Shown piece by piece: positions 1-7,984 of a DNA stretch of 64,000 bases; the first letter of the stretch is position 1, and the number at the start of each line of letters is the position of its first letter. A program made the translations under genes and the position numbers. The DNA lies in NCBI GenBank assembly GCA_964528055.1, contig CAZGQM010000008.1, forward strand, positions 1 through 64,000, given 5' to 3'. Under the pieces are notes generated by a model. The model worked only from the letters and a program-made list of their open reading frames with translations. It searched no databases and had not been told where the DNA came from. Source of the DNA: Geoanaerobacter sp964528055 (GTDB lineage: Bacteria > Desulfobacterota > Desulfuromonadia > Geobacterales > DSM-12255).

Positions 1-3
1 GAA

Positions 4-240
4 TTACTCTTTCACCCCCTTTGTGAACGGCTCAACAAGATCTACCACATAGTGAGGAATGCCGAGATGCCTTGCCACTGCCGCGGCATCATCAATATGC
101 TGCCTGTGCGAATCATCCAGCACCTGCATGGTGATCCCAAAGAGTTCATACCCTTCATCTTTCAAGAGTGCTGCAGTAACTGACGAGTCAACCCCTCCAC
201 TCATGGCAACCGCAACACGAAGTTTCCCCGAACTCTCCAT
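4..240 (-). pseudogene. mnmA: tRNA-specific 2-thiouridylase MnmA, N-terminal part with in-frame stop
   Basis: MnmA thiolates U34 of Lys, Glu and Gln tRNAs using ATP and sulfur relayed from a cysteine desulfurase. The 78 visible residues hold the N-type ATP pyrophosphatase P-loop (AMSGGVDSSVTAALL, residues 12-26) and the start of the adenylation fold (DDAAAVARHLGIPHYVVDL). The family runs to about 360 residues, but here a TAA at 4-6 follows ...TKGVKE. The single codon left in the window after it is Phe. Family members typically have Tyr-Phe at this point (V-x-[DE]-Y-F), so one base change from TAT or TAC to TAA would explain the stop. The gene is therefore truncated by a nonsense change or a sequencing error; the rest lies outside the window. 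It follows cysE by about 100 bp on the same strand. Confidence 0.7.
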
Positions 241-343
241 CTAACCCCTCAACCCATATTAGCCGGATACGTGTCTACCGAAAAGGAAACGGGAAGCCTG
301 ATGACTCCCCGGTACCGTAACAAAAGTTGCCTGCAAAAAACTG

Positions 344-1024
344 TCAATTCCCGGCCGAAAACCGCTTCTTCAGCTCCTCATGCTCTTTGGCCAGTTCCAC
401 GTATTTCCGATCCAGCTCTCGAATCTGATCAAAGAGACAGGAAATAGCCTTGGCCTCCGGGTCGGGCATCTTGCCATGCTCCAGGTCGTGCCGCTTTTCA
501 GGCTTTTCCTCAGCTGCCATTACAACGCGGCCGGGGATACCAACGACTGATGAGTTGGGAGGAACCTCCTTCACCACCACCGAGTTTGAGCCTATCTTAG
601 CCCCTTTACCCACCGTGAACGGGCCAAGCACCTTTGCTCCTGAACCGACTACAACATTGTCCTCAAGCGTAGGGTGACGCTTGACCTTATCCCATGTTAC
701 CCCCCCCAGAGTGACTCCGTGGTACATGGTTACATTGTCTCCGATCTCGGCGGTTTCACCTATCACTACACCCATTCCATGATCTATGAAGAACTTGCGA
801 CCGATCTTTGCACCAGGGTGAATCTCAACACCGGTTATGAACCGACTAACCTGGGAGGTAAACCTGCCGAGAAAAAAGAGTTCGTGAGTCCAGAACCAGT
901 GGGCGATCCGATGAAACCAGATCGCGTGAAGCCCCGGATAGCAGAAAAAGACCTCCAGAACGTTACGAGCCGCGGGATCGCGTTCAAAAACCGAATTAAT
1001 GTCCTCTCTCATGCGGGCGAACAT
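344..1024 (-). CDS. cysE: serine O-acetyltransferase
   Basis: Transfers acetyl from acetyl-CoA to L-serine, giving O-acetylserine for cysteine synthesis in the cytoplasm. The 226-residue protein is the short EpsC-type form: a helical N-terminus (residues 1-60), then a left-handed beta-helix of hexapeptide repeats (about 65-175) with the active-site segment HGMGVVIGETAEIGDNV and the HGVTLGG loop typical of the family. The C-terminus (about 190-226) is a charged, coiled-coil-like tail (IRELDRKYVELAKEHEEL). It lies directly upstream of mnmA, so sulfur supply and tRNA thiolation may be co-expressed. A palindrome at 1111-1126 upstream may be its operator. Confidence 0.95.
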   Translation of the reverse strand: MFARMREDINSVFERDPAARNVLEVFFCYPGLHAIWFHRIAHWFWTHELFFLGRFTSQVSRFITGVEIHPGAKIGRKFFIDHGMGVVIGETAEIGDNVTMYHGVTLGGVTWDKVKRHPTLEDNVVVGSGAKVLGPFTVGKGAKIGSNSVVVKEVPPNSSVVGIPGRVVMAAEEKPEKRHDLEHGKMPDPEAKAISCLFDQIRELDRKYVELAKEHEELKKRFSAGN

Positions 1025-1110
1025 GGCAATATCCTTCCTTCCGCCTCCGCAGCAGAGCTTGATGCACTCAAGGCTGCTTTATCGCGGAAACTTGCTGAAA
1101 TTACACTGAT

Positions 1111-1126
1111 TGTTACTTTGGTAACA
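1111..1126. promoter_or_regulatory. palindromic operator candidate upstream of cysE
   Basis: TGTTAC-TTTG-GTAACA is a perfect 6-bp inverted repeat with a 4-nt spacer, 87 bp upstream of the cysE start in AT-rich DNA. Its position suits an operator for a cysteine or Fe-S responsive repressor (Rrf2 or CymR type). The regulator is an inference; only the symmetry is seen. Confidence 0.4.
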
Positions 1127-1229
1127 TACCTTACCATTTATATCAATTACTATTTATTTCCCCTACCGAGAGCATACGCCTACAACATCTCCCCCCCTTC
1201 GACAATTTGTCGATTATGTAATTAATGAT

Positions 1230-1432
1230 CATACACAAAGCAATCACAGCCAAACTCAGGGATGACCCGGGTCTGAAAGCCACAGAACGCAAACTGCCGC
1301 ACGCTTGGTGATGAAAGATTTGGCCGGGCTCCCGGAAGCACCCTCCGAGTGGGTGCAGCCAGGCAGTCCGGCCTTTTCGCTGTATATTCTAGAGGGCAAT
1401 CTTCGAAGCTATGCACATCGGAGGGTGCCATG
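1230..1432 (+). promoter_or_regulatory. structured 5' leader with alternative hairpins that hide or free a ribosome site (riboswitch-like)
   Basis: The region can fold into nested stems: ACTGCC (1293-1298) with GGCAGT (1362-1367), CCGG/CCGG (1324-1335), and GCACCC (1338-1343) with GGGTGC (1351-1356). The same segment 1338-1348 (GCACCCTCCGA) is an exact 11-nt complement of 1418-1428 (TCGGAGGGTGC), which contains the Shine-Dalgarno GGAGGG four bases before an ATG at 1430. The hairpin 1338-1356 and the pairing 1338-1348/1418-1428 exclude each other, as in a translational riboswitch platform. Motifs such as CAAAC and ACGCAAA recall c-di-GMP-I RNAs, but the alignment is not good enough to name a class. 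Confidence 0.45.
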
Positions 1433-1489
1433 ATAAAACCACATCATCGCATTATATTTCTATCGTCCGCGATAATGATGTTGCGCTAA
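1430..1489 (+). pseudogene. 19-codon ORF behind the structured leader; truncated signal peptide or leader peptide
   Basis: ATG at 1430 has a strong ribosome site (GGAGGG, 4-nt spacer) and opens the reading MIKPHHRIIFLSSAIMMLR before TAA at 1487-1489. The basic start followed by a hydrophobic run resembles the first half of a secretion signal, so this may be what is left of an exported protein gene. A true leader peptide is the alternative. Nothing recognisable follows in any frame up to the end of the threonine aldolase gene at 1620. Confidence 0.35.
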
Positions 1490-1619
1490 AGCTTACACAG
1501 ACTGATGAACTGCAGATAGCCAAAAGGAAAAGCGTCGCATACGGAGATACCAGGAATCCATTTTCACAAAAAGGCATGGCAGACAATAGCTGCTGCAAGA
1601 GGAAATTACTTCTTATAAT

Positions 1620-2639
1620 TCACTCTTTCTCCTGATAGCTCCTGAACAGCTCAATCACCCTCAAAACAGCTCCCCTGTCAACATCCAGATGAGTCACAAG
1701 CCGCATGACTCTTACGCCCCTGACAAGCACCCCCTCCCCCTTCAGAAAGGTCTCAAGCTCTTCAGGTTCGCCATTTACAAGCTTCACAAACACCATGTTC
1801 GTCTGCACCTGTGACAGATCGACTTCCAGACCCTCGATACCGGCAAGCCCTTTCGCAAGGAGCAGTGCATTGTCATGGTCTTCCGCAAGCCGTTCAATAT
1901 GATTATCCAGGGCATAAATCCCTGCAGCGGCCAGTATCCCGGCCTGCCGCATGCCTCCGCCTGCGACCTTCCGCCAGCGCCTTGCTTCGCGGATGAAGTC
2001 ACGACTCCCGCAGAGGAGCGATCCCACCGGCGCTCCGAGCCCTTTTGAAAGGCAGAAATTCACTGAATCAAAACCGCCGGCAATGGTTTCTGCCGAAACC
2101 CCGATTTTGATCGCGGCATTGAACAGCCGTGCCCCATCCAGATGGAGAGAGAGCCCCCTTCGATCGGCCATTTGCCGGGCAGCAACAAGATACTCCAGAG
2201 GGAGTGCCTTGCCGGCCTGGGTATTTTCCAGGCAGACGAGCCTGGTCCTGGAATAGTGGGAATCATCGGGTTTTATTGCAGCCTCGACCTTTGCCAGATC
2301 CAGGGTTCCGTCCTGCTCGAAATCAATCGGCTGAGGCTGTATCCCACCAAAAGCCGCGGCACCGCCACCCTCCCAACGGTAACAGTGGGCCATCTGCCCG
2401 GCAATATACTCGTCTCCCCTTCTGCAGTGAGAGAGAAGCGCAAGGAGGTTCCCCTGGGTCCCGCTGGAGACGAAGAGTGCCGCCTCCATTCCGAGGAGAT
2501 CCGCAGCCATGGCCTCAAGCCGGTTGACCGTCGGGTCTTCGCCATAGACGTCGTCTCCGACCTCGGCCTCAGCCATGGCACATCGCATTGCACGGGAGGG
2601 GATGGTGACGGTATCGCTGCGGAGATCAATAGTTTTCAT
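1620..2639 (-). CDS. ltaE: low-specificity L-threonine aldolase
   Basis: PLP enzyme that cleaves L-threonine or allo-threonine to glycine and acetaldehyde. The start chosen is the ATG at 2639 (MKTIDLRSDTVT), because RSDTVT is the conserved family opening; an in-frame ATG at 2693 adds 18 unconserved residues. Seen features are the SSGTQGNLLAL cofactor loop (residues 58-68), the HLDGAR motif whose Asp contacts the PLP pyridine (about 166-171) and the Schiff-base lysine in FCLSKGLGAPVGS (Lys199). The length of 339 residues is normal for the fold-type I aldolase family. The gene stands alone and has no strong ribosome site. Confidence 0.93.
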   Translation of the reverse strand: MKTIDLRSDTVTIPSRAMRCAMAEAEVGDDVYGEDPTVNRLEAMAADLLGMEAALFVSSGTQGNLLALLSHCRRGDEYIAGQMAHCYRWEGGGAAAFGGIQPQPIDFEQDGTLDLAKVEAAIKPDDSHYSRTRLVCLENTQAGKALPLEYLVAARQMADRRGLSLHLDGARLFNAAIKIGVSAETIAGGFDSVNFCLSKGLGAPVGSLLCGSRDFIREARRWRKVAGGGMRQAGILAAAGIYALDNHIERLAEDHDNALLLAKGLAGIEGLEVDLSQVQTNMVFVKLVNGEPEELETFLKGEGVLVRGVRVMRLVTHLDVDRGAVLRVIELFRSYQEKE

Positions 2640-2777
2640 TACGTCGCATCTTTCAAACGAGGGATTCTTGAGTGCAGAAAAGCAACCCAGCACAAACCCG
2701 ATTCAGGGACAACCTTGCTGAGTACTATAGTCTCGTATCTAGGGTGATCAAAGGAGTATACTGCCAGTGGATTCCCC

Positions 2778-3686
2778 TCACACCACGATCCTGAACTCAG
2801 CGCCGTTCCCGGTATTTCGCACCGTCAGGCTCCCACCCATGTTTTTCTCAATGATGGTCTTCGAGATGAAAAGGCCGATCCCGGTCCCCATCTCCGATCC
2901 TTTGGTGGTGAAGTAGGGATCAAAGAGTTTGTCCATGATCTCCTCGGCGACACCTCCCGCATTATCGGTAATGGTAACGATTGATCTGCCCTCTTCCGCA
3001 GATGTGTGAATGGAAATCAGGACATCCTGAAGCCTATGTCCGACCTTTGCATCTCGGGCGTTCATAAGTATATTCAGGAGCACCTGGGCATACTCATTGG
3101 GATATCCTTTGGCCATCGGTTCATCTTCCAGGCGGAGCGCAATAGAGATGTTCTGTTCATTGAAACTCTTTTCCATAAGGGAGAGCGCACGCCTGATCAC
3201 CTGATTCACGCTAAATTCAACCGCCTCCTTGTCAGCTTTGAAGAAGGTTCTAAAGTCATCAATGGTCTGAGACATATTCTGGATCAGTTCCATGCCGGTT
3301 TTGGCATTAGACTCAATAAATTCCCTGCTTAATTCACCTGTGTCATAGAAGATCGGCAACTGCTGTATGACAAGCCCCAGCTTATTCAGCGGCTGGCGCC
3401 ATTGATGGGCAATATTGTTGATCATCTCCCCCATAACTGCCAGGCGGTCCTGAAAAATCAGCATCTGCTCTTTCATACGTAGCTCTTCCAGAGCGTGACG
3501 AAGTTCCTGATTCTGTAGCTCAAGGTCGGCCTTGCAAACCTCAAGTTCATGAATTAGCCTCAGAGTCGCTTCTTCGGTCAGAGACGGCTCTAATCCTGAA
3601 GCATCCGGCGTCACGGGCTTTTTCACCTCGCAGTGAAGATCGGCGGCGAATGTCATTAACGGTCTCTTGCCCATGTCGTCCCCCAT
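2778..3686 (-). CDS. soluble sensor histidine kinase
   Basis: A cytoplasmic two-component kinase of about 302 residues from the ATG at 3686, which has AGGGG seven bases upstream; the longer frame to 3827 lacks a ribosome site. After a low-complexity N-terminus comes a coiled coil (roughly residues 40-75, ELEVCKADLELQNQELRHAL), then the H-box NIAHQWRQPLNKL with the phospho-accepting His, a dimerisation helix and a HATPase_c domain with N-box (NILMNARDA), G1 (DNAGGV) and G2 (GTGIGL) motifs. There is no membrane segment and no recognisable PAS or GAF sensor, so the input is unknown. No response regulator is adjacent. It is divergent from the PEP-CTERM/oxidase pair across about 780 bp. Confidence 0.85.
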   Translation of the reverse strand: MGDDMGKRPLMTFAADLHCEVKKPVTPDASGLEPSLTEEATLRLIHELEVCKADLELQNQELRHALEELRMKEQMLIFQDRLAVMGEMINNIAHQWRQPLNKLGLVIQQLPIFYDTGELSREFIESNAKTGMELIQNMSQTIDDFRTFFKADKEAVEFSVNQVIRRALSLMEKSFNEQNISIALRLEDEPMAKGYPNEYAQVLLNILMNARDAKVGHRLQDVLISIHTSAEEGRSIVTITDNAGGVAEEIMDKLFDPYFTTKGSEMGTGIGLFISKTIIEKNMGGSLTVRNTGNGAEFRIVV

Positions 3687-3839
3687 GGTTACCCCTTGAA
3701 TTCGGGTCGTCCCTCTGCAATGCCTCATACGATGTATATCAGAGTTCCACGAAATGTCCCAAAGGTATTTACGATGGCAAATTTGCCATTGATGCCTGTA
3801 ATTGTCGAAAATCGTTACACTTTCCAAGCTGTGATTGTA

Positions 3840-3864
3840 GCAACATTTGTTGCATCCGCAACAA
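3840..3864. repeat. overlapping TTGTTGC inverted repeats upstream of the histidine kinase
   Basis: Two inverted repeats share one arm: GCAACA-TT-TGTTGC (3840-3853) and TTGTTGC-ATCC-GCAACAA (3847-3864). The 12-mer ATTTGTTGCATC recurs at 3932-3943, where TGCAA upstream of it forms another partial dyad. Clustered dyads about 150-260 bp ahead of the kinase start suggest a regulator binding region, possibly autoregulatory. Confidence 0.4.
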
Positions 3865-3964
3865 ACGACATGACCGCTTAAATAATAGTATTAACTCTAT
3901 GATACCCGTGAAACTGCAGATCATGTGCAATATTTGTTGCATCATTCTTTCAAGCACATATCCT

Positions 3965-3990
3965 TAACTACAGTTAACATGCTGTAGTTA
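3965..3990. promoter_or_regulatory. 9-bp inverted repeat in the kinase/PEP-CTERM intergenic region
   Basis: TAACTACAG and CTGTAGTTA form perfect 9-bp arms separated by TTAACATG. The site is in the long AT-rich spacer, about 330 bp before the sigma-54 promoter at 4320, so it could be a distant enhancer-binding-protein site or belong to the divergent kinase gene. Confidence 0.35.
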
Positions 3991-4209
3991 CTTATAAAGT
4001 GCTACTGAGCCGCGAATTATATAAATTACGTTTTTGCAATGCATTTTTAATTTATAATTTACAATGTCGAAGCAGCTGACACCCAAAGTATCGTCACAAA
4101 ATGGAATACCAGAATATCACAGGCATTCGTAATGAAGAAATTAACTATTGATATCAGGCATATGGAATTCTGAAATCATAACCACTCGTAAGCAACCCGC
4201 ACAGATTAT

Positions 4210-4221
4210 CATTAGCTAATG
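4210..4221. promoter_or_regulatory. candidate enhancer-binding-protein site
   Basis: CATTAGCTAATG is a perfect 12-bp palindrome centred about 105 bp upstream of the -24 element of the sigma-54 promoter. That distance is usual for upstream activator sites bound by NtrC-type activators. Which activator binds is not shown. Confidence 0.35.
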
Positions 4222-4319
4222 TCGTAACTATTTACACTTTCACCAGCCAATTATACAAACCTAATCACACATCCCATAAAACCACATGATTATAGCTATT
4301 TAGTAATATCAACTCATCA

Positions 4320-4334
4320 TGGCACTCAAATTGC
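4320..4334 (+). promoter_or_regulatory. sigma-54 (RpoN) promoter
   Basis: TGGCAC at 4320-4325 and TTGC at 4331-4334 are separated by exactly five bases, matching the -24/-12 consensus. Transcription would start near 4346 and leave a 5' leader of about 120 bases before the PEP-CTERM gene. PEP-CTERM genes in other proteobacteria are known to lie in PrsK/PrsR-RpoN regulons, which agrees with this arrangement. Confidence 0.7.
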
Positions 4335-4469
4335 CCTTACCTTTGCAACTTAAGTGTTACCTCTTGACAACCCGGACATCAATGACACATTGACACGATT
4401 TTCACGCATCAATAGAGCAGGTCATACGCAAGCAGTAGGCCTCTACAGTAATAAAAAGGAGATACGATC

Positions 4470-5120
4470 ATGAGAAAGAAATTTATTGGGAAAATGCTAC
4501 TGGCAACTCTTATCTGCGCCCTCTGGGCGACTTCGGCACTGGCGGTACCAACCTACATCCTGTCAGGCTATACCGGCTCATTTACGGTGTTAAACCCCGA
4601 TGATGAGTCGTTAAGTGCTGATGCATACGGCGCCTTCAGCGTTGTTTTCACCGGTGGTACTGCTGATTCAGCCACCCAGGTGAGCGGACTCAGCGGCTTA
4701 TTGAGTTTCGCTCAGGACCTGACCGGCACCCCGACCCCAGTCAACGGCGGACCAAATCCATGGGACTTTAACCTTCCCCACAATTCCAGCAGGTTTGGCG
4801 GCAGATTCGACGACTCCTTCATCTTTAGCTATGACACTGTCACTGGTTTTCTTGATCTTACCACTGATTTGAGCACCCCATCGATGCTCTCCATGGACGT
4901 CGGTCTCGGTTTCAACCTCTTGGCCTTAACTACTGTTCCGCTTGATCTCACAAATACATTTTTTTCCAGTGAAGGGATTGTGGGGAACATCGGTGATAAT
5001 GCCATTGATTTCACCACCGATGAACTGACCTATCAGGCAACCGTCCCTGAACCATCCACCCTTGCCCTGCTGGGGATGGGATTGGTCGGGTTCGGCATCT
5101 GGCGGCGTCGCAAGGTCTGA
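4470..5120 (+). CDS. PEP-CTERM sorting domain protein
   Basis: A 216-residue exported surface or matrix protein. It has a Sec signal peptide (MRKKFIGKMLLATLICALWA, cleavage near ALA-VP at residues 24-26), a Ser/Thr/Gly-rich predicted beta body with no recognised enzyme domain, and a C-terminal sorting signal: VPEPSTLALLG, a hydrophobic helix, then RRRK. An exosortase (EpsH family) recognises this tripartite signal. The ribosome site AAGGAG sits upstream of ATG 4470. Transcription is probably from the sigma-54 promoter at 4320, and the multicopper oxidase gene follows 90 bp later. The partner exosortase is not in this window. Confidence 0.9.
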   Translation: MRKKFIGKMLLATLICALWATSALAVPTYILSGYTGSFTVLNPDDESLSADAYGAFSVVFTGGTADSATQVSGLSGLLSFAQDLTGTPTPVNGGPNPWDFNLPHNSSRFGGRFDDSFIFSYDTVTGFLDLTTDLSTPSMLSMDVGLGFNLLALTTVPLDLTNTFFSSEGIVGNIGDNAIDFTTDELTYQATVPEPSTLALLGMGLVGFGIWRRRKV

Positions 5121-5209
5121 AGCGGACAAGAAACAGTCAACTCAGAGACGCAATAATCTAATTTTTTTCACGCGGACAGCAGTCCAAAAGCCAGTTAAGG
5201 AGCAGAGTC

Positions 5210-7792
5210 ATGAACGACATTTCACGAAGAAAATTCCTGCAGATATCGGCGCTGGCCGCAGGGGCAACTATGCTCCCGATGCCGCTGAAATGGCTGGGGA
5301 CGAACAGCGCTCAGGCATTCGCCCAGAGTCTTCCGCTGCTCAAGAAAGATGCTGCTGCGTTTCGCGGACTGGCCTTCTCCGGACCGGTGCTCGGTGTAAT
5401 CCCCGGCTCGGCATTCTATGCCAATGATCCGAACGGCATTCCGGTACTATCGGGCACCCCCGATCCGTACTTTGCCAACACCATGAAGTACGATATCACG
5501 GTGGAAGAGTTCACCGACACCCTGCACCCCAAAATGGGGCCAACGACATTGTGGGGCTACCGTGACACCAATAATCCCGCGGCAAAGAAGCACCTGGGGG
5601 GCATAATCATCGCTGCCCGCGGTACCGCTTCGCGGCTCCGCTTCACCAATAATCTACCGGCCAGCCATATCATACCGGTAGATACGTCGGTACCGGGATC
5701 GAACCAGGCCCAGAACCGGACCGCAACCCATCTGCACGGCGGCTATATCCCCTGGACCAGCGACGGTGGCCCCTTTGACTGGTTTGCTCCTTCCGGTACC
5801 AGCACATTGAGAGGAACCGGTGTTGCCGGACTCAGCTTCCAGAACGGCAAAGGGGGCTTCCTTGACGCACTTACCGGCAATGCCATGAACCCCGGGCAGG
5901 CTGACTACTACTATACCAACGATCAGAGCACCCGCCTGATGTGGTACCATGATCACGCATACGGAATCACCCGTATCAACGCCTACGCCGGGGTCGCCAC
6001 CGGCTACCTCTGTCTCGACCTTGCCCAGGAAGCGCCATTCGCTGCCGGCCCGGTCCTTGACCTCGTCACCCAGTCGCCGGCAGGTACCAATGCGAACGGC
6101 CTGAAATACGGACAGGTACCGCAACTTACAAACCTGATTCCGCTGGTCTTCCAGGACAAGATCTTTGTGAACAACACCACCTTGGCCACTGACCCATCCT
6201 GGGCCACTGTAGCAAAGCCTGCGGCACAGGGTGACGGCAGCCTCTGGTATGCACATATTTACGACCGTGCGCTCTACCGAATGAAGCGGGGACGGGGTTT
6301 TCTGCTCCCTCCCGACCCGTCCTGCGTTCCGGAATTCTTTGGCGACACCATGCTCTGCAACGGTACCGTTGCACCTGTGGTCCCAGTGGAGGCTCGACGT
6401 TTCCGCTTCATGCTGCTCAATGCCTGCAACGCACGCTTCTTCAACATCAATTTGCTGCAGGTAGACCCGAATTGCGAAGTTACGACTGATCCCAAGACCG
6501 GTCTTCCAAAGGGCCAGTATGACTATCTGAACAAAATCGCCGTGGCCAAACTTCCCGCTGTCGGACCTAAGATCATCCAGATCGGGAGCGAAGGTGGCTA
6601 CCTTCAGAAGCCTGTGGTCTTTCCGGCCACACCGCCGACACCGCTTACCGGCAATATAGTCCCTTTCAATGCCCTTACCTTCACAGGTAACCTCATAGTC
6701 GGCAATGCAGAGCGGGTCGACTGCATCATCGATTTTACCGGATATCCCGTGGGCACAGAATTTGTCTTCTACAGCGATTCTCCAGGCCCATTCCCCGGCG
6801 GTGCACCGACCAATGACTACTATGCTGGCAACCCCGCCACCCCGGCTGCAGTAGCCGGTTCGACCGTTGACACCAGAAATATTCTCCGTTTCAAAATTGT
6901 TGCTGTCGGCGCTGCCGACCCACAGCCTGCCGCAAATACAATCCAGCTCCCGGCCATGGATCCGCCCCCAATCGCAACGGGAACAGGTGGCGCAACTCCG
7001 CTGACAGTTCCGGCTGGAACCTTTATGAGGGATCTGACCCTGAACGAAGATTTCGACCCGTACGGACGTCTCCGTCAGCTGCTGGGGACTACCAAGCCAG
7101 GCCTTATCGGAAGAGGTTTCGGGCTCGAATACATCGCCCCGGCAACGGAAATCATTGCGCAGGGGACCACGGAAGTCTGGCGCATATTCAACACGACCGC
7201 TGACACGCACCCGATCCATTTCCACCTGCAGACCTGCCAGATCGTTGCCCGACAGCCGTTCAAGGTGGTAAGCGGCATTTTTACACCGACCGGTGTCCCG
7301 CGCGGCCCTGATGCCAACGAATTAGGGTGGAAAGAGACCGTTCGGATGAACCCTGGTGAGGTAACGTCCGTTATCTTCAAATGGGACCAGCCTGCCGTAC
7401 CGTTCGAGGTTCCGTTCAGCGACCGGCCCATGGGTCCTGCAGCAGCGCCGCTGATTGCCCAGGCCAATGAGTTCGTATGGCACTGCCACATCCTCGAACA
7501 TGAAGAGCACGACATGATGCGTCCGCTGGTGATCACCGGCAAGACACCGCAACGACCGAACATTCTGCCGACCGGCGGTAATCTCCCGGTTAATGCAATA
7601 CAGCTCTTCACCGTAACCCTGGCTCCGACCTCTGCCGGCTTCACCGTTACACCAGGTCCGGGAGCTCCGTTACTGACCGGTTTCAACGCCACATCGTTCA
7701 CCGTGACTTTCCCAGCTCCCGGAACCTTCACCTACACGGTCAAGGACAATTCCAACAACCTGACCTCGTCCGTTACCGTTACCGTTGCCTGA
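5210..7792 (+). CDS. Tat-exported multicopper oxidase
   Basis: A secreted or periplasmic cuproenzyme of 860 residues that should couple one-electron oxidation of a substrate to reduction of oxygen. The N-terminus carries a twin-arginine signal (SRRKFLQISALAAGAT, residues 5-20). All four copper-ligand motifs are visible: HLHGG (174-178), WYHDHAYG (245-252), HPIHFH (near 667-672) and WHCHILEHEEHDMM (757-770, with the type-1 Cys759 and its ligands). About 80 residues after the last motif look like an added beta-sandwich (Ig-like) domain. The size and insertions resemble large bacterial oxidases such as CotA-like or Mn(II)-oxidising enzymes and Geobacter OmpB; the substrate cannot be read. It probably shares the sigma-54 transcript of the PEP-CTERM gene and ends at a strong terminator. 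Confidence 0.9.
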   Translation: MNDISRRKFLQISALAAGATMLPMPLKWLGTNSAQAFAQSLPLLKKDAAAFRGLAFSGPVLGVIPGSAFYANDPNGIPVLSGTPDPYFANTMKYDITVEEFTDTLHPKMGPTTLWGYRDTNNPAAKKHLGGIIIAARGTASRLRFTNNLPASHIIPVDTSVPGSNQAQNRTATHLHGGYIPWTSDGGPFDWFAPSGTSTLRGTGVAGLSFQNGKGGFLDALTGNAMNPGQADYYYTNDQSTRLMWYHDHAYGITRINAYAGVATGYLCLDLAQEAPFAAGPVLDLVTQSPAGTNANGLKYGQVPQLTNLIPLVFQDKIFVNNTTLATDPSWATVAKPAAQGDGSLWYAHIYDRALYRMKRGRGFLLPPDPSCVPEFFGDTMLCNGTVAPVVPVEARRFRFMLLNACNARFFNINLLQVDPNCEVTTDPKTGLPKGQYDYLNKIAVAKLPAVGPKIIQIGSEGGYLQKPVVFPATPPTPLTGNIVPFNALTFTGNLIVGNAERVDCIIDFTGYPVGTEFVFYSDSPGPFPGGAPTNDYYAGNPATPAAVAGSTVDTRNILRFKIVAVGAADPQPAANTIQLPAMDPPPIATGTGGATPLTVPAGTFMRDLTLNEDFDPYGRLRQLLGTTKPGLIGRGFGLEYIAPATEIIAQGTTEVWRIFNTTADTHPIHFHLQTCQIVARQPFKVVSGIFTPTGVPRGPDANELGWKETVRMNPGEVTSVIFKWDQPAVPFEVPFSDRPMGPAAAPLIAQANEFVWHCHILEHEEHDMMRPLVITGKTPQRPNILPTGGNLPVNAIQLFTVTLAPTSAGFTVTPGPGAPLLTGFNATSFTVTFPAPGTFTYTVKDNSNNLTSSVTVTVA

Positions 7793-7798
7793 CCTGCA

Positions 7799-7823
7799 GA
7801 GGCGAAGGGCTCTCCTTCGCCTC
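7799..7823 (+). terminator. stem-loop after the multicopper oxidase
   Basis: GAGGCGAAGG-GCTCT-CCTTCGCCTC is a perfect 10-bp stem seven bases after the stop codon. It lacks a T tract of its own and precedes the intrinsic terminator at 7846; it may protect the 3' end of the mRNA. Confidence 0.6.
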
Positions 7824-7845
7824 ATCATTTCCAGGCGATATTCAG

Positions 7846-7875
7846 CCCCGACGCTCAGGCGCCGGGGTTTTTTTG
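7846..7875 (+). terminator. intrinsic terminator
   Basis: CCCCG-A-CGC-TCAG-GCG-C-CGGGG followed by eight T residues (7868-7875) is a textbook rho-independent terminator separating the oxidase transcript from the metal-efflux operon. Confidence 0.85.
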
Positions 7876-7898
7876 CAATATACATGGTATGCTTTGAC

Positions 7899-7930
7899 AA
7901 CTTGACAACCAGGCAAGAGTATCTACTCTT
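7899..7930 (+). promoter_or_regulatory. promoter/operator candidate for the metal-handling operon
   Basis: TTGACA at 7899-7904 (another copy is at 7891) lies upstream of a perfect 16-bp dyad AAGAGTA-TC-TACTCTT (7915-7930). TACTCT within the dyad would be a -10 at a 19-bp spacing, which recalls MerR-family metal promoters, but the dyad does not match the CueR or MerR consensus. No regulator gene is adjacent. Confidence 0.35.
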
Positions 7931-7984
7931 TTCCTGATTACCTTCTCTGCAGCGCAGTCAGCAGAGACCTCCCCGGAGACACGG

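Noticed and set aside
674..1225. 183-codon plus-strand frame over cysE and its upstream region
   Set aside because: The first part is antisense to conserved cysE and the rest is AT-rich promoter DNA.
1230..1360. Assignment of the structured leader as a c-di-GMP-I or cobalamin riboswitch
   Set aside because: Only short motifs (CAAAC, ACGCAAA) agree; the GAAA-capped hairpin and receptor of c-di-GMP-I and the B12 box of cobalamin aptamers are not visible.
5654..7225. 523-codon open frame on the minus strand opposite the multicopper oxidase
   Set aside because: It is the antisense shadow of a gene with intact copper motifs and Tat signal; the translation is low in hydrophobic order and shows no family motif.
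7899..7930. MerR/CueR-regulated promoter for the metal operon
   Set aside because: The 19-bp spacing is suggestive, but the dyad overlaps the -10 and does not match known CueR or MerR operators, so it is only listed as a candidate operator.
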